From: Takakia lepidozioides
Lineage: Eukaryota > Streptophyta > Takakiopsida > Takakiales > Takakiaceae
Reading direction: 5' to 3'
NCBI GenBank assembly: GCA_030704615.1
Contig: CM060732.1
Span: 69,609,053 to 69,669,052, forward strand
Length of the DNA stretch: 60,000 nt
Positions 34,344 to 46,271 of the stretch are shown here, in pieces. The notes under the pieces are model-generated. The model saw nothing but the letters and a program-made list of their open reading frames with translations, ran no database searches and was not told the origin of the DNA. The position numbers and the translations under genes were made by a program. The first letter of the stretch is position 1. Each line of letters starts with the position of its first letter.

Positions 34344-36020
34344 CTATGCAACAAAAGTCACCCTTTTTTCCTCCCCATTTGGCATTGTACCTGGTTTCAG
34401 TCCTCCTTTCAATACACCATGAGCCTTGGTCAACCTTCCACCTGTGGAAGAGCTATCTATTCCAGGAACGAACTCAAATGAAAAGTCACCAAGCAAATCT
34501 ATTCCTATGTGGTGCTCTGAGTACAGCCACCAATATGGGTCCAGATCTGTTTCTAAAGAAAAATGACTTCCCAACAGTGTTTTTTTTGAAATGCCAAAAC
34601 CCCACACACATGCATAGTACTCTTCTCTTTTGCAGATCATTTCCCCTCTTTCACTACTATACCCCACTTGCCTATGAGCCTCTTCTCTCAACTCCTTCTT
34701 ACCCTCCTTAAATTGAAATAGATAAGCCTTGATGGCACCCCTATCCCACTCTAGTTTAAGAAGATAGGCTCCATCCCTCTTCCTTCCTTCCCTTTTCTGT
34801 CTGTATAAAGAAGTAGAGTATACCTCGATTTCCTCGATTTCCTCTGCTGGTCCCACTGGATACTTGCTTAGCGCATCTACGTTAGCATGCCTAGCACCTG
34901 CCCTATGAACAATTTTAAACTCAAATCTTGTAACATCATGATCCATCTACCCCTGCGTCCATATGCGTCACTTACCGTTGCCAACCACTCCAGCGGTTTG
35001 TGATCAAACCTGATTACAAAAGGGGTTCCATACAGGTACTGCCTAAAGTGTAATACTCCCCAAACCAGGGCATAGCATTCACCTTCCATAGGGTGATATT
35101 TGTGCTGAGCATCAGATAGTACCTTACTGGCGTATGCAATGACCCTCTCCTTTTTATACTCCTTTTGTGACAAGACTGCCCCTACTCCTTTGATGGACCA
35201 GTCAACATCCAAGACGAACGGTCTTGAGAAATCTGGTCTTGCCAGGATGGGAGCAGTTACCAACTTCACCTGTAAGGCAGAAAAGGCGTTTTGTGCCTCT
35301 GCACTCCAGATAAACTTCACATCTTTCTTGGTTAGAGTGAACAAGGGTACTGCCACTCCAGCATATCCTTTGACATAGGGCCTATAGTACCCTGTCATGC
35401 CTAAGTAGCTTTTGAGAGCAGTGTGGTTTTTGGGCAAGGGAAACCTTTCAATAACAGCTATCTTATCTGGATCAGGCCACGTTCCCTCTTCAGAGATCAC
35501 ATGCCCAAGGAATACCAACTGTAAGTTGGCAAAGTAACACTGTCCGGATTGAGCCTAAGATTGGCCTTTCTAATCTTTCTCAGTACTCTCTTTATATGTC
35601 CCACGTGATCTCCCCAGTCCTTGCTATGGATATTGACGTCATCTACAAAAACTTTAGCGCAATCTTTGATTTCTTCTTTGAGCACCATATTCATTGTTCT
35701 CTGAAAGGTAGCAGTGGCATTTTTTAGCCCGAATGGCATGACTAGCCATTCATACAATCCTTTTTTTGTGATCATTGCTGTTTTGCTTATGTCTCGGTCG
35801 TCCATTTTGATCTGCCAAAAACCAGATTGTAAATCCAGCGCAGAAAACCACTTGGCTTTCCCAACAACTGGTTTAAAACATCCTGAATTAATGGCATAGG
35901 GTAAGAGTCCCTTCTGGTTAATAAACGGTTTACTGGCCTAAAATCACCACAAAACCGCTTGGATCCATCCTTTTTTTGGTGGAAGGGTAACTGGACACGA
36001 CCATTCTGAACTACTCTCTC
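34344..36020 (-). pseudogene. Reverse transcriptase and RNase H of the gypsy element
   Basis: From right to left: DGSKRFCGDFRPVNRLLTRR and PLIQDVLNQLLG, KWFSALDLQSGFWQIKMDDRD, LVMPFGLKNATATFQRTMN, then the catalytic FVDDVNIHS (normally YxDD) near 35,640. In the next frame come FLGHVISEEG, YLGMTGYYRPYVKGYAG and RNase H motifs FVLDVDWSIKGVGAVLSQ, EGECYALVWGVLHF and RFDHKPLEWL; the end HRAGARHANVDALSKYP is in a third frame (34946 leftward). At least three frameshifts separate these blocks, one after a run of seven A. Confidence 0.88.
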
Positions 36021-36396
36021 TCATCTTGCCTTGTGAGATCAAAGTCTCAATTTGTCCTTGTACCTCGTTTTCCTCCCACTCTGATAGGCGGCTGGGACGA
36101 CTTCTGCAAGGGGAAAGCCTTGAGTATCAATTGTATGTTCCACTCACTGCAATAACCTAAGTCAGCCTTGCTAAGAGCAAAACATTCCTGATTTGCTTTT
36201 AGCTCTTGCTCCAGCTCTTCCTTTGTTCTGGAGCGAGCTCTGGGTTGATGTGTAGCTGCATTTCAGACTTTCTCCAACGACTCTCAATTCTTCCTCTTGA
36301 ATGGGTTCTAAAAACGCGTTCCCTCCACCTGGCTTAGAGTTAGCTACGTCTCTGTCTTCCCCCTCCCGTGGTTTCAACAAAAACAACTGATTCCAA

Positions 36397-36765
36397 TCAT
36401 GGAAATCCATCCTCTTTTTCTACGTTCCTGAAGGAGTTCAGACATCCTTGGTCTTCGAACAGGTCCTCCCCTAGGCTGACCTCATCTATTATCTCCTCAA
36501 CATCCTTCAGTACTGTATCTACCTCCTCACTCTCTTCAGAACCTCCCATCTCCTCATCCTTATCAGATTTAGAGGTGTCAGAACCTGAGGATCCTTCCTC
36601 CGTGTCCTCATACTCTTCCTCTGGGTTTCTTTCTTTCTCCCACAAGCCTAGGTACTGCTCATCTGACGTCAGGGTTAAGACATTACCTGCTGACGTACTG
36701 CCTGCATACCGCACTCTGCTCTCGACCCCTCTATGGCAGGCTGTTCTGGTAACTGCAGGGCTCAT
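36397..36765 (-). pseudogene. Acidic linker ORF between protease and RT
   Basis: The 122-aa frame is dominated by Glu, Asp and Ser (EEEYEDTEEGSSGSD, EEMGGSEESEEVD). It lies between the protease remnant and the RT, where many gypsy polyproteins have a low-complexity connector. No enzymatic motif. Confidence 0.5.
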
Positions 36766-36829
36766 TATAATTTATGGTGTGCAAAGGGAAGTGAGCAAAA
36801 TCCTTTCCTGGCCATAGCGCACACGAATT

Positions 36830-37140
36830 GTTTCAGCTTCGGTGTGTCAACTACAGCGCCAAACTTTTTGAGAAAGTCTAATCCCAGCAGCATGTGATAT
36901 GTATCCGTGTTCACCACCATAAAGGACAAACGATTGGTCAGCTCTCCTACTTTGACCTGATGTCCTCAAGTCTGCCCATTGCAGTCTCAAGAGCACCAGA
37001 GGCTACTCTGTAATTTACATCCTTACTAGTAATGACAGATCCCATCAGACCAAGATCCCTTACAGTACTCGCGGATATTACTGACAGTCAATCTGGCCTA
37101 ATACTTGGTAATCTCCCATTGTAATCATCACATGATGTGC
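36830..37140 (-). pseudogene. Aspartic protease remnant of the gypsy element
   Basis: Segments HVMITMGDYQVLGQIDC, then in a shifted frame SVISASTVRDLGLMGSVI, and finally HMLLGLDFLKKFGAVVD, which is the usual C-terminal protease box. The active-site Asp-Ser/Thr-Gly falls at the IDC / frameshift junction (about 37,095), so the catalytic triad is broken. Confidence 0.7.
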
Positions 37141-37567
37141 CTTTACTTTACCAGTATAAGCATATGAGATTGGGGTTCAGCGTGTGCTGAGTACAAAGGT
37201 CTTGGTACATCCCTCACAACTTCTACACTGTGAGTTGTCTCCCTTTGTTGTACCATTGCCCTTTCCACCACTTTGACCAGCCCTTTCAATGTTGTCTAGT
37301 CTCGGGGCACAGTCATGATTAGATCCATTCGTACCTCCTTCTATGGCAGTCTTGAAATTGTTCTTTGGGTAGATTTCACTCTTGGTCCTGCTTGGCTATT
37401 CACTGCTCTCACTATTCCTTTCTGGTTACCCTGTGGGTTCAACAATCGGACTCTGGACAGGGATACGTATCCTTGGAAGTCTGACTTCAGTGATACTATT
37501 TTGTGACATCAGATTTGTCATTTCTGCGAGTACATCATCCTCATCATCATAGAACACATCTACAAAG

Positions 37568-38463
37568 TTAGTTCCCGGAGTTCCCATCATAGTCTGGTCG
37601 TCTACTGCACTCACTCTCTGTATGCCCGAGTAGCTTGCAAAAGTTGCATCTCACACCACACATTTCCGTGGAATGCCCGAACCGGTGACATTTGTCACAC
37701 TTAGCTGGGGTTCTTCCTTCAGGACAATATGCAGCTATGTGACCTTCTTTGTGACAAACATTACAAAGGCGAACACGAGGTGGTGTTCTAGATCCCGAGC
37801 TTTCTCCTATGACTGGTCCCCTATCAAAGTACTTCTGTAGGATAGTGTTCAGCTGATCAAGTCTTCTGTCCACAGGGTTGACAAACACAACTGACTCATC
37901 TGTATCATCTCCTTCCAATGGCTCTAGAGGTATTTCCCCTAACTTTCCCAGGCCCCTTTCAATCTCAATGGCTGTGTCAAGTGCTTCCTCTACATCAAGG
38001 AAGCGCCTGCCGAGCATTACTCTTGCTATTTCTGGTCTCAAACCCGCTGCAAATCTACGCCTCTGTTCCAAATCAGACGCCCCACTTCTTATAAATAACC
38101 GGTTCAACCTATTGAAGTATGTTTGAACCCTTTGTCTACTCTCCTGTTTGATGGTATCCATTCTTAGCCTGATTTCTGCCAAGTCAATGATACCAAACTT
38201 GGCTGAAATGGCTCCCCTGAAATCTTCCCAGTTGTCTGGCCTAGGGTTTGTTTACGGTACCATTCATCAGCCTTGGCTCTCAGGTTGAGCCTTGCTACTT
38301 TGAAAGTTTTGTCCTCATTTAAATCCCTGACATCTGCCTCCATCTGAATTCTTTCCAGCCAGTCATTCACATCCTCACTATTCCTACCATGATAAGGCAC
38401 GTCTATGCTAGTTGGACTGGTCATTCTTCTATACTCTAGTCGAAGTTCCAACTGTTTCAACAC
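37568..38463 (-). pseudogene. Gag of the gypsy element with three CCHC zinc knuckles
   Basis: Two overlapping frames. The first (38463-38164) has VPYHGRNSEDVNDWLERIQ and the W-x-K/R pattern of retrotransposon gag. The second (38182-37568) has MDTIKQESRQRVQTYFNRLN and RRRFAAGLRPEIARVM, then three knuckles: CNVCHKEGHIAAYC, CDKCHRFGHSTEMC and CNFCKLLGHTESEC. The two frames are offset, so one frameshift lies near 38,180. Confidence 0.88.
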
Positions 38464-38863
38464 CTAATTCTGACTCTAATTTTCCTGCAACTCCCTTAAT
38501 GCTGACCTCTATACCACTCCCACTGTCCATTTTGCAACATCTCTACTCTACCTCCCCATGTCACCTCTCGTGCCATGGTATTTATCTTCTCCCACCTTCC
38601 TAACTCTCTTATCCAAAGTGCTATGGTTGTTCTTCCACCAATATGTATCACTCTAAGACATAAATCACCATTAGCTATTCTCCAAGCAGGGTTGAAGAAG
38701 TACAAGCAAGGGTCTGCGTGGGCATTTGGTGTGCATCTGCTGAAGCAAATCAGCACATCTCCAATGATTGGTTCATCAGGAATCAGTGTGTGGTCTCTGC
38801 CTACCATCAAACCATCCAATACCAGTCAAGATCCCTAGCTAGTAGAAATCACGATTTAACGAA

Positions 38864-38875
38864 GCTCTGATACCA
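38864..38875 (-). other. Primer-binding site, tRNA-iMet type
   Basis: The minus strand reads TGGTATCAGAGC immediately after the LTR end. This is complementary to the 3' end of plant initiator tRNA-Met and is the standard PBS of many plant gypsy and copia elements. It fixes the element orientation. Confidence 0.9.
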
Positions 38876-39427
38876 AAAGAAGGGGCGTGAATCCCCTTCT
38901 GCTTAATCCTAAAGCTGTGGTCCTCCCCTCCCCCCCCCAGTTGATTGTGCCCAACAAAGGGAAGGAGCATTCTTACTCTGTCCAACCATTATCACACGGC
39001 TATATGGGTTTTCCTTCAGGTTCGTTCGTGATCAGAGTTTACGAAATCCTCATCCACGCCGCAGCGGAAGAGAAGACATGGATGGGGAGTTTTTTGAATT
39101 GTTCTTGCTCTCGGTTCTACTTCTATACAACAGCCTGGCCCTATGATCACGGCGCCAACAGTGTTGGCGTGATCTTTTCTGTGATGCAAGCAACCCAATG
39201 GCAGCGGTAAATAGGACCCTTTGTGTGAAGCCCCCTTGAGCAGTGACACGTCGGAAATCCCCTTTTGTAATGGTGACACAGATTTAGGAGAAGGCAGCTC
39301 AGGTCTTCTTGAACTGCAGAGGCACTGGTTTCATTCAAGGTTCAGGTTTTCTCATCTCACCTCCCCAAATTGGCCATCCCCACCCCCCCCAGCCCTTTGC
39401 TGAACAGCTCTCTCATTTCCCAAATCC

Positions 39428-39476
<49 letters not shown>

Positions 39477-40194
39477 CTTTTTCGTCTGTTTCTCTATCTC
39501 TGTCTATGTCTACAGGCTCCTCACTTCTTCACAACAACACATCTATCATGTAATGCAAATGCACACTCTGCCAAGCATCCAGTGCAGCCAGCCTTGAAGT
39601 CATCCTTGGTCTCTCAAGACACAACCATCTTCTTCACCAGTCTCTCTCTCCCTCTCTCCCTCTTGTCCCTTCTTCTCTGTTTCTCTCTCTCTTCACTCAT
39701 TTCTCTACTGACACCACAAAATCAGGTTGCACCCATCCTTTCCATGTTTTGGTTAAGTCCAGAGTCTCCATTCCATTTCAAAAAACCTTTTCCCTCTATC
39801 ACATGTCTCCACCTTCTCTCTTCTACCAAGATGCAGTCCTAAATCTACCAAAGCAATTTCTAAGTTTCCCCTCAAAAGAAGCCCACAGTCCACAGACTTA
39901 TCTTTTTTATCCTCTAGTGAAGCGGTGGTCTGCCTGTCAAGGTGGCACCTCGCCATCGCCTGTCAGCAGCCACTTCAACCTTTTCTCCTTGTCTTGATTC
40001 CAGTCTTTATCATGCCATGATGGCTCCTCTTCAGCCTTGGAACATCCTGGTGGCTTGCCCACTAAATCGCTCTATGCAATTCTTTCTTACGAATCGACCT
40101 GGTCCTATAACAAGAAGACACAAAAGCAGCTAGAAGCTTGATGACAAAGAACCTGAGATGCCACATAGCCAGCACTCCACATGCTTTATCCCTG
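38876..40194 (-). repeat. 5' LTR of the gypsy element, truncated by the assembly gap
   Basis: Aligns with 30558-31863. The (TC)n block (about 39432-39472) is longer than in the other copy. The remaining part is hidden by Ns. Confidence 0.88.
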
Positions 40195-40694
40195 NNNNNN
40201 NNNNNNNNNNNNNNNNNNNNNNNNNNNNNNNNNNNNNNNNNNNNNNNNNNNNNNNNNNNNNNNNNNNNNNNNNNNNNNNNNNNNNNNNNNNNNNNNNNNN
40301 NNNNNNNNNNNNNNNNNNNNNNNNNNNNNNNNNNNNNNNNNNNNNNNNNNNNNNNNNNNNNNNNNNNNNNNNNNNNNNNNNNNNNNNNNNNNNNNNNNNN
40401 NNNNNNNNNNNNNNNNNNNNNNNNNNNNNNNNNNNNNNNNNNNNNNNNNNNNNNNNNNNNNNNNNNNNNNNNNNNNNNNNNNNNNNNNNNNNNNNNNNNN
40501 NNNNNNNNNNNNNNNNNNNNNNNNNNNNNNNNNNNNNNNNNNNNNNNNNNNNNNNNNNNNNNNNNNNNNNNNNNNNNNNNNNNNNNNNNNNNNNNNNNNN
40601 NNNNNNNNNNNNNNNNNNNNNNNNNNNNNNNNNNNNNNNNNNNNNNNNNNNNNNNNNNNNNNNNNNNNNNNNNNNNNNNNNNNNNNNNNNNNNN
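40195..40694. other. Assembly gap of exactly 500 N
   Basis: The round length suggests a placeholder of unknown true size. Any open frame drawn through it is meaningless. Confidence 0.98.
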
Positions 40695-40714
40695 TATGGA
40701 AGCCTTATTTCCAG

Positions 40715-41120
40715 TGGATTCTTGTTATCTACCATGAGAACGGAATGGGGAAAAAGAATGGAATTGGAAGATTTCAATTAAGGGTCAGGAAACATGAATT
40801 ATACCATGTGGAAGAAGTACGTGCTGATGCAACTGATAACATGACCAGATTCAGATGAAGAGGAAGGAACAGTTTGATGAAGGCAAATTAAAGACTTTTT
40901 AAGACGGGAGATTTGGTTCTCTGGTTGCAGAAGAAGGGGAAGATTAAAGCTCTAAGCTTAAATCACCATGGAAAGGACCTTATGTCATACAGAGATGTAT
41001 GATACAACACACCGCCATGTTACAACCATTAACAAAGAGATGCTGGGAAGAGTCAATGCCAATAAGTTGAAGGGGTACAGTGGTATCCATGACAAACCAT
41101 TGCAGCACGATTTGCATTTT
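40715..41120 (+). pseudogene. Integrase C-terminal remnant of another retroelement
   Basis: Translated fragments in shifting frames read GDLVLWLQKKGKIKALSL, PWKGPYVIQRC and GRVNANKLKGY. These are the ordered C-terminal boxes of retroelement integrases (G-D-L-V-L, W-x-G-P-Y, V-N-x-x-x-L-K-x-Y). It is on the opposite strand to the neighbouring gypsy element, so it belongs to a different insertion. A CACAGCC-like tract follows at 41218-41280. Confidence 0.6.
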
Positions 41121-43008
41121 GAAACGCAAAAGCAGTCACGGGCTGCGCCAGTGATACCAACGGGTATGGAGCACTTGTCGCTAAGCCGAGCGTATATGAC
41201 CAGGGCGGGCAGTACAAGCGTGACACAGCCTATCACAGCCCATCACAACGTGACACAGCCTACCGGGGTTACACAGTCCATAGGATTAGTGACAGTTGGA
41301 CGTGGGTTAACATCCGGAGAGTGGCCGCGCGAAAAGTGGACGGGGTCAAAGCATGCTACGGTCCAACCCAAAATGGACGTCCCAAGCTCTCTGCGAATGC
41401 AGTGCCACATAGAAGGACTGACATGGATGTTGGATATAAGTGCATTTTGAAAGTTTAGACATGAATCATTGATCCTTATTCTGTGCTGAAAACAACGGTG
41501 GTTTTCTTTTTGGAATCCATGGAGATTTGAGCATTGAATGAAGTCCAAACGTAAAAGTATGTATGATGTCCAAAGTAAGGTTGTGGACTATATGGAATCA
41601 ATTGGAGTGGTGGAAAACTTCAATTCACATAGGGATTTTAATGTCCAGTAGGAAGGTCACCATTATATGTGGAAACCACAATGTAGCCCTAAGAATTAGT
41701 TTATGAGATATGTGAGAAATTTTCAAAATCTATCATTTTATCTTGGAACATCCTAATTCATTAGACCTTCTTCCATTCATTTTCATGCTATGGTCCTTTC
41801 ATAAGAAGTGTAGCTTCAAGACTCCCTAAGGCACTTTACAATGATATGGAGGTTTTTATGAAGGAATGAACTGCTTGATGATTTTTCATGAAAAGAGTTA
41901 CATTGGTGTATATTTTGGAAAATCTAGAAAATAATGTAACATTCACATAAGGGCAAAGGGGTTGCAGGAGACACTAAAGGTTGCTACGTATGCCATTTTG
42001 GTGAAAAAAACTAAGTCGTTCGAGCTGCCTACCGTGAGATATGGATTGCGCGGCTGCGTCTGCCATGGATGCTGCATGAAAAGCTTCAAGACAACAGTCT
42101 CGCGCATGGAGTGTGCGAGACGGCGGGTCACCCGTCGCCGGGTGGTCTGTCAACGTAGATTTTCAAAATGTCTGCGCGTTTGCAAGTGTGGCCCATACAC
42201 CTTTGCCCTAATGGCCTAACGTTCTATTCGTGCTATCGATCTTCTTTCTCATATTTTTAAGTGTGCAGAGATAGCCATGCATGATATGCTTTCAGTTGTT
42301 ATGTAATGCAGTAGAGCGCACAACAGCCTGGAACACGTTGGATACGGGGTGCGACACGGGCAGTATTGGCGTGCAACCTCGCCATTTCCTCCAGCATTCG
42401 GGTGTTTGGTTTTGCTCTTGTCGTACTCACTACGCACGCACATTCATATGTCTATGTTGCTCACCTGAGTTCCAAGAAAGTGCCCTGTGTAGTATTTATG
42501 TGATACATGTGTGAGTTTTGGAGGTTGCAATCTTTGTATAGTGATAACTAGCTGTAAGTGGTATTGTGTTTGCGTTTGTGAGGGTCACAATCTGAACCAT
42601 ATCAGCCCCATCTACTAGTTCAAGTCTTGGGTACGCAATCTGCTTGTAGGTTGCGTGCACTTCAATCGCAGTTACTTACAGCCTGCGCATTACCTCCATC
42701 TAGAATAATGTTAATCTTCCCTCAAGTTGAACATGAGTCAGAGGATGTACTATGCGTTAGTTTGGATAGGTTCTCTATCCAGGGCTCCCGCCACCATAGC
42801 AATCTCATGCCTTATCGTGCTCATCCTGTTTTTGAGTGGGAACCCCTACCGGCATATTGCATTGACTGCCCTATAGCAGGAGACTTGATTATATACAGGG
42901 TCCCTCTCAAGGTGCAATCCTTGGGGTTCAAAATGATGTTGTATTGTGATGATATGCGATTTTCCTGCTGATGATATGCGTTCTTTGCTGCTGCTGCGTT
43001 TGGTGGAA
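41121..43008. other. Intergenic region without recognised genes
   Basis: Besides the short CACAGCC tract (41218-41280), only short ORFs are present. I recognise no RNA gene or element end. Confidence 0.5.
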
Positions 43009-43298
43009 TTTGGGGGCTGCTATTTCATGAGCGGCATGAGCATGAGCGGAAAAAAAAAAAGCATGAGCAAACCATTGTAAGTCCACGGAAATAGGGTTAG
43101 GAGGCACGGAAATAGGGTCATGTGAAGTTGGAATGTGGCACCAGTGGACTTGAAATGCAACATTTTATTGCATTACTTGCCGAAAATGGCTAAGTCCCAG
43201 ATCTGACTGGGCCGGAACTGGAAAAATGGCGCCGAATTTTCGATTTTGGTGCCAGTCAGATTTGGGACTTGCCATTTTAGGCCGCGAACTAGAAAAAT

Positions 43299-43339
<41 letters not shown>

Positions 43340-43680
43340 CGGTGCCATTTTACCAATTCGGGGCCGAAAATGGCTCAGTCCCAGATCTGACTGGCCCGGA
43401 ACTGGAAAAATGGCGCCGAATTTCCGATTTTGGTGCCAGCCACCCTAGAAACTTAGCCATTTTCGGCCCCGAACTGGAAAAATGGCGTTTTTTTTTTTTT
43501 TCGGCGCCATTTTTCCAGTTCGGGCCGAAAATGGCTAAGTCCCAGATCTGACTGGGCCCAGAACTGGAAAAATGGGCCGAATTTCCGATTTTGGGTGCCA
43601 GTCAGATCTGGGACTTAGCCGTTTTCGGCCCCGAACTGGAAAAATATAGTTTTTTTTTGTTTTTTTTTGTTTTTTTTTCC
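43009..43680. repeat. Isolated MULE-like terminus followed by foldback poly-T repeat cluster
   Basis: Bases 43013-43048 (GGGGCTGCTATTTCATGAGC then GGCATGAGCATGAGCGG) closely resemble the end of the Mutator-like element at 124-160. From 43170 to 43680 the sequence is made of imperfect direct and inverted units: GGCTAAGTCCCAGATCTGAC, CCGGAACTGGAAAAATGGCG, ATTTTCGATTTTGGTGCCAG and their complements. T runs of about 39, 14 and 20-30 (interrupted) separate the blocks. The blocks can fold into several long hairpins. No matching opposite terminus was found. Confidence 0.7.
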
Positions 43681-43689
43681 AAGAGCCAA

Positions 43690-45850
43690 CAAATCGTCTT
43701 AATTCATAGATTGATGGAATGTGACAAATAGGTATAAGCTAGAGGGCTATGATCGCAATATTAAAGTTAATTCAGTGGACGAAGTCAAGGCACATTGCCA
43801 GATCCGCAAGACCAACCAAGAACATTTCCATATAGGTGATCATCATCTTTCATGTGCCATTTCTGCCTGCAAAGTGTGAGATGTGGAGAGGGGTGTGTGA
43901 CTGTATCTATTGAGGGCTTTACCAGTTGTAACAGAGAAACAGATGAAATATACTCTTAAGCCTGAGTCTGCCAGATAACCGGCAGTCTCTTCTCTTATCA
44001 TAAAGGGTCAAAAGGCAGACAAATAGGTGGAGGGTCTGTCTAGGAAGTCATATGATCATCTTCTCATTTAGTGTGCCAATGCAAAGAGATTGTTCTGTCC
44101 ATACATGAGGCAAAGTCCGCACATGTACATCAGACTCCAAACCATATCCAGTGTAGGAGTGAGGTGTAAACTACAATCCTTCTCTGCTTCAAAGGAACAT
44201 GTCATTGCTGACAACAATATGCGGTTTGCTGTGCATTCTTGTTGTCTATCTTCCAATCTAGGATTTGTCTCTTGTAATTGCCAGTTTCACCCTACCTGGA
44301 AGTGCTGTGGAATTAAGACTTGAAGATGCCTAAATTGGTAGTCAACGTCTTGGTTGAGACAGTGACAGTTCCAATTATTTCAGACAGTACTCGAACAGAA
44401 AAACAGTCATCAACAACAATCAACACTGAAACTATCCTGTTTCAGGGAAAAGCATGGAGATTGAAACAGTGAGAAGTGTACATTGGAATCAGAGTTTACA
44501 AAGCTAACATCATACCAAGAGTGACCAAACGTACCAAGAATAGACTGCTTCCCTTCCCCCTGAAAGTGTAAATCTCTCAGGAGACATCCTGTTCTATTGG
44601 GAGTACTCAGCAGCTTCGGTGGTTTGAAGCAGCCTGGGTGGGCATAGAATCCACTGACTGATCATACACAGCTTACAACAATATACAACCACAGGCCCTA
44701 TATGGGCACAAACCCAACTGCCTCTCAAATTGGAGACAAGGGTATAACTCTTCCACTACCTCATCAAACAAGAGAGGACTAAAACAGGAAAAGGGCATAA
44801 AGAAACAAGAGGTAGAGAGGCAGTATTACTATAACAAGCTGCGAACAGGTTCGTTTTCTGGCACATAAGAAATGGCAGGCATGTGACAGATCAACATCTA
44901 CACAGGTGCCAAAGGTCTAATCTAGCGAACCTTCCGGCGCCCTTCTTCCTGTCCAAGGCCAATTGACCTTCTTGCATTTTGAATACCCTTTGGATCTGCA
45001 GAATCATGTACCCAACAAGGTCATCAAACCTAATGTGGGTGTGTAATCTAGCTCATATACTAAAACTATGTGCAAATCTTAGATACATAAATCCAACAAC
45101 TCATCTCACACAATCCTGTCAATCCAGCTCAGAAACACCAAAAGGGCCCATATCGCAAGACCCATGCAGCCACGACACTGATGAAGGCTTCATTTGGCCA
45201 ACAGTATTGAGCACAATCTCTGTCTCTTACTGATTGCATAATTAATCCTGTAACAACCAGGAACCATTCGCTGAACGATTGAGCTGATCTACCTGCTTGC
45301 TGATAAGATAGGGGGGATTGAAAACTAACCAAAAAACTGGGTGAAAATCCGAGTGAAGAAGCCCAAGTTGCGGGCTATGCTTTGCCCAAGTTGTGGGGGC
45401 AGAGGCTTGAGCAATGTGTCAAAGCTGAATACTCTCCTTATGAACTGCCCTCCCATCAGTGCAACCGAGTTATCAACAAAGTACCTATTCTTCTATTGTG
45501 ACATATTCCTTACAAACCTTCAACTTCACTAGCTCCTCCCATCAAACGTTCTTCTTTCAGTCGAAGCTCCTCCCACCTCCATGGTGGTCCCCACAGGAAC
45601 TGCAGACCGCTGAAAAATGTGCAACATCTATCAAGAAGTCTGGCACTCAGGAGCCCATCTTTACTTTATCTATGTTCCCTTAGTTGGAATCCCTCTTGAG
45701 AGACAAAGATTCCTCATCGCATCTTCGAGTATGTCTGCTCTGGTTTGCTAAGCAAATTGGGGGTTCTGATGCTCATCTGTTCAGGTGAGGATCATTCACC
45801 CCATGTGTGGAGTGCAAGTCACTGTTGAATGTCCCATACATAATGCAGAA
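43690..45850. other. Intergenic region without recognised genes
   Basis: Only short ORFs without recognisable domains. Parts nearest 45,850 may be downstream exons of the minus-strand gene that starts at 46271, but I could not establish splice joins. Confidence 0.4.
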
Positions 45851-46031
45851 CAATAGCCTATTTGGAGTCAATTGTGGGAATTGCGGGACGCTCTCTATAC
45901 AAAATTCCAGTAGGAGCGATAACCCCCACAAAAGAGAGAAAGACAAGGGGGAGGAATAGGGATGCGAGCATCGACCCTTCTCTGTGAAAGGGGGATGTAC
46001 CAAAGACGGGACAGAGAGGGGAACACCATAC

Positions 46032-46271
46032 CTGAAAGTTCCTCTGAAATGCAAGCTGCAAATCTTGGTCAAATTCGAACATATTCTCCTTCTCTGGCCT
46101 CGCAAGGTCTGACAGGCCCCTTTTTGCAACTGGCGGCGCATACATCGTGGAACCACGCCCAGGCTCTCTGGTAGCCTTCATTTTCAGATTTTCATACTTC
46201 TCCTTCTTCGCAGGGGCCGGCTGCCGCCATGGTGGGATTGTACCATTGTTGCTGCTGCTTGGCATGATCAA
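46032..46271 (-). CDS. First coding exon of an unrecognised gene
   Basis: The frame begins MIMPSSSNNGTIPPWRQPAP (an alternative Met is at 46265) and runs through KKEKYENLKMKATREPGR and ARPEKENMFEFDQDLQLAFQ to a canonical donor, FQ|GTATGG, at 46031. The composition (charged, Pro-rich, no hydrophobic segment) suggests a soluble protein. It is head-to-head with RPL21, with about 690 bp between start codons, so the two may share a promoter region. Later exons to the left could not be assigned and I do not recognise the family. Confidence 0.4.

Larger units (their letters stand above)
30558..40694 (-). mobile_element. Ty3/gypsy LTR retrotransposon, minus strand
   Basis: Long direct repeats at 30558-~32180 and from 38876 into the N gap are the LTRs. 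A primer-binding site complementary to initiator tRNA-Met lies directly inside the right-hand LTR. Reading leftward come gag with zinc knuckles, protease, RT, RNase H and integrase, the gypsy gene order. Several frameshifts and an integrase lesion make it non-autonomous. The far end of the 5' LTR is hidden in 500 Ns, so the right limit and target duplication cannot be defined. Confidence 0.88.

Noticed and set aside
40130-40858. Open frames of 199-225 residues across 40.1-40.9 kb
   Set aside because: They consist almost entirely of unknown residues from the 500-N gap.
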